Below are positions 5,952-6,890 of a stretch of DNA of 6,890 nucleotides, one piece after another. Origin of the DNA: Actinomycetes bacterium (lineage in GTDB: Bacteria > Actinomycetota > Acidimicrobiia > Acidimicrobiales > RAAP-2); contig JAJZYE010000052.1 in assembly GCA_021806055.1 (NCBI GenBank), forward strand, positions 1 through 6,890, written 5' to 3'. The position numbers were made by a program, and so were the translations under genes. The notes beneath the pieces are model-generated. The model did not search any database, had not been told where the DNA came from, and worked only from the letters and a program-made list of their open reading frames with translations. Position 1 is the stretch's first letter; the number at the start of each line of letters is the position of its first letter.

Positions 5952-5957
5952 CGCAGC

Positions 5958-6890
5958 GTGCCGCCCGCCGTCCCACACGAGGGGCGTCGACGCGCGATAA
6001 CGCGCGACGACGCCCCCGCGATCACCCTGCTCCTGGGCGTCGTGACCGCGCTGACGTGGTCCGCGCTGGCATCAGGCTCGTACCAGCGGATCGTGTCGAC
6101 GCGCTGGCATCTCCCCGTGCTCGGTTCCCTCGGCGTCACCAGCGCCCACGCGCTGGTGACCTCGGGACTGATGACCATCTTCTTCTTCGGGGTGGGTCTC
6201 GAGCTGACTCGCGAGCGTCGTACCGGTGCCCTGGCCCACTGGCGCCTCGCCCTCGCGCCCGTCGCCGGCGCGATCGGGGGAATGGCCGCGACCGCTCTGC
6301 TCTCCCTGCTCGCCGGACTGGTCCTCGACTCGTCAGCCCTTCGGCGGGGCTGGGGAGTGCCCATGGCCACCGACGTCGCCTTCACGCTGGGCATACTCGC
6401 CCTGGCCGGTCGCCGCGTGCCCCCGACGCTGCGGCTCTTCCTGCTGACGCTGGCCGTGGCCGACGACGTGCTGAGCGTGATCGTCCTGGCGGTCACGGGT
6501 GCCTCGCACCCGCGAATGGCCGACGTAGCCGTGGCACTCGGCGTGACCCTGCTCGCGGTGGCTCTCTCTCGGCGTCGGCGTAGCGCGGCGTGGCGCATCC
6601 TCGTCCTGATCACCCTCTGGTGTGCTCTGGCGCTGGCGCACGTCGAGCCCCCCCTCGCCGGCATCCTCGCCGCCGTGGTCGTACCGTGGGACGCGCACCA
6701 CGCGCCGCGCCTCGAAGACGGCGCGAACCGGTGGTCCGTCGTCGCGGTGCTGCCCCTCTTCGCCCTCGTCTCGTGCGGCGTCGTGTGGTCGCGACTGCAC
6801 GACGCGTCCACGGTTCTCACGATCGTGCTCGCCACGATCGCCATCCGCCTCATCGGCAAGACCCTCGGCATCACCGGTGGCGTGGCCCTC
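5958..6890 (+). CDS. nhaA: NhaA-family Na+/H+ antiporter, 3' end cut by window
   Basis: Inner-membrane antiporter that exchanges Na+ (or Li+) for protons, used in pH and sodium homeostasis. 311 codons are visible and the frame runs off the right edge. Key landmarks: F-F-F-G-V-G-L-E-L-T-R-E (around residues 77-88, matching the NhaA FFxxVGLExKRE block); A-T-D-V-A-F with Asp139; V-A-D-D-V with Asp169-Asp170; and I-G-K-T-L-G-I with Lys301. These correspond to E. coli Asp133, Asp163-Asp164 and Lys300, so the ion-binding centre and the TM10 lysine are intact and nearly colinear with E. coli. About 80 or more residues (TM11-12 and any C-terminal fusion) are missing. GTG at 5958 was chosen because it gives an N terminus of normal length; no Shine-Dalgarno precedes it. 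It is transcribed divergently from the DUF3040 gene and is functionally separate from the dcw genes. Confidence 0.93.
   Translation, partial: MPPAVPHEGRRRAITRDDAPAITLLLGVVTALTWSALASGSYQRIVSTRWHLPVLGSLGVTSAHALVTSGLMTIFFFGVGLELTRERRTGALAHWRLALAPVAGAIGGMAATALLSLLAGLVLDSSALRRGWGVPMATDVAFTLGILALAGRRVPPTLRLFLLTLAVADDVLSVIVLAVTGASHPRMADVAVALGVTLLAVALSRRRRSAAWRILVLITLWCALALAHVEPPLAGILAAVVVPWDAHHAPRLEDGANRWSVVAVLPLFALVSCGVVWSRLHDASTVLTIVLATIAIRLIGKTLGITGGVAL

Noticed and set aside
5759..6874. A 371-codon open frame on the minus strand opposite nhaA
   Set aside because: It is antisense to a well-supported nhaA frame. Its product is a low-complexity Arg/Ser/Thr/Ala string with no motif, as expected of a shadow frame in GC-rich coding DNA.

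Overview
The window comes from a high-GC genome and reads as an actinobacterial division/cell-wall (dcw) locus. The pointers are a DUF3040 membrane protein and an actinobacterial-type HNH nuclease just upstream of mraZ, GTG starts, very high third-position GC and a divergent FtsL-like gene between rsmH and ftsI. Mycobacterium tuberculosis, as I recall it, has the same backbone (DUF3040 protein, mraZ, rsmH, small membrane protein, pbpB). A deep actinobacterial lineage such as Acidimicrobiia would fit, but I cannot prove the class from this sequence.

Layout. Everything from position 1 to about 5700 is on the minus strand. In order of transcription (right to left): a DUF3040 two-helix membrane protein (5315-5701); a 90-residue Trp/Arg-rich protein (5009-5281); an HNH endonuclease-family protein (4493-4999); a lipoate ligase/octanoyltransferase-fold protein (3837-4496); then a new promoter studded with 10-bp-phased AGTGG repeats, the MraZ operator; mraZ (3241-3663); rsmH (2186-3127 or up to 3244); an FtsL-like protein (1722-2189); and the transpeptidase ftsI (1-1725, cut by the window edge a little before its C terminus). 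A 256-bp divergent spacer follows, then a plus-strand NhaA Na+/H+ antiporter (5958 to the right edge, cut after the TM10 lysine).

How it works together. MraZ would repress its own operon through the repeat array overlapping the promoter. RsmH is the 16S rRNA m4C1402 methyltransferase that travels with this cluster. FtsL and FtsI belong to the septal peptidoglycan synthesis complex. Three gene junctions (HNH/ligase, rsmH/ftsL, ftsL/ftsI) share a 4-base GTGA start-stop overlap, implying translational coupling; a fourth GTGA sits at the mraZ stop and raises the possibility of a 39-residue N-terminal extension on RsmH.

Most of the window is conserved housekeeping DNA. I found no mobile element, CRISPR array, tRNA or rRNA, and no clearly new system. 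The best leads are the highly regular MraZ operator, the cysteine in the ligase-fold protein that lines up with the catalytic cysteine of LipM-type octanoyltransferases, the RsmH start, and the unnamed 90-residue protein.
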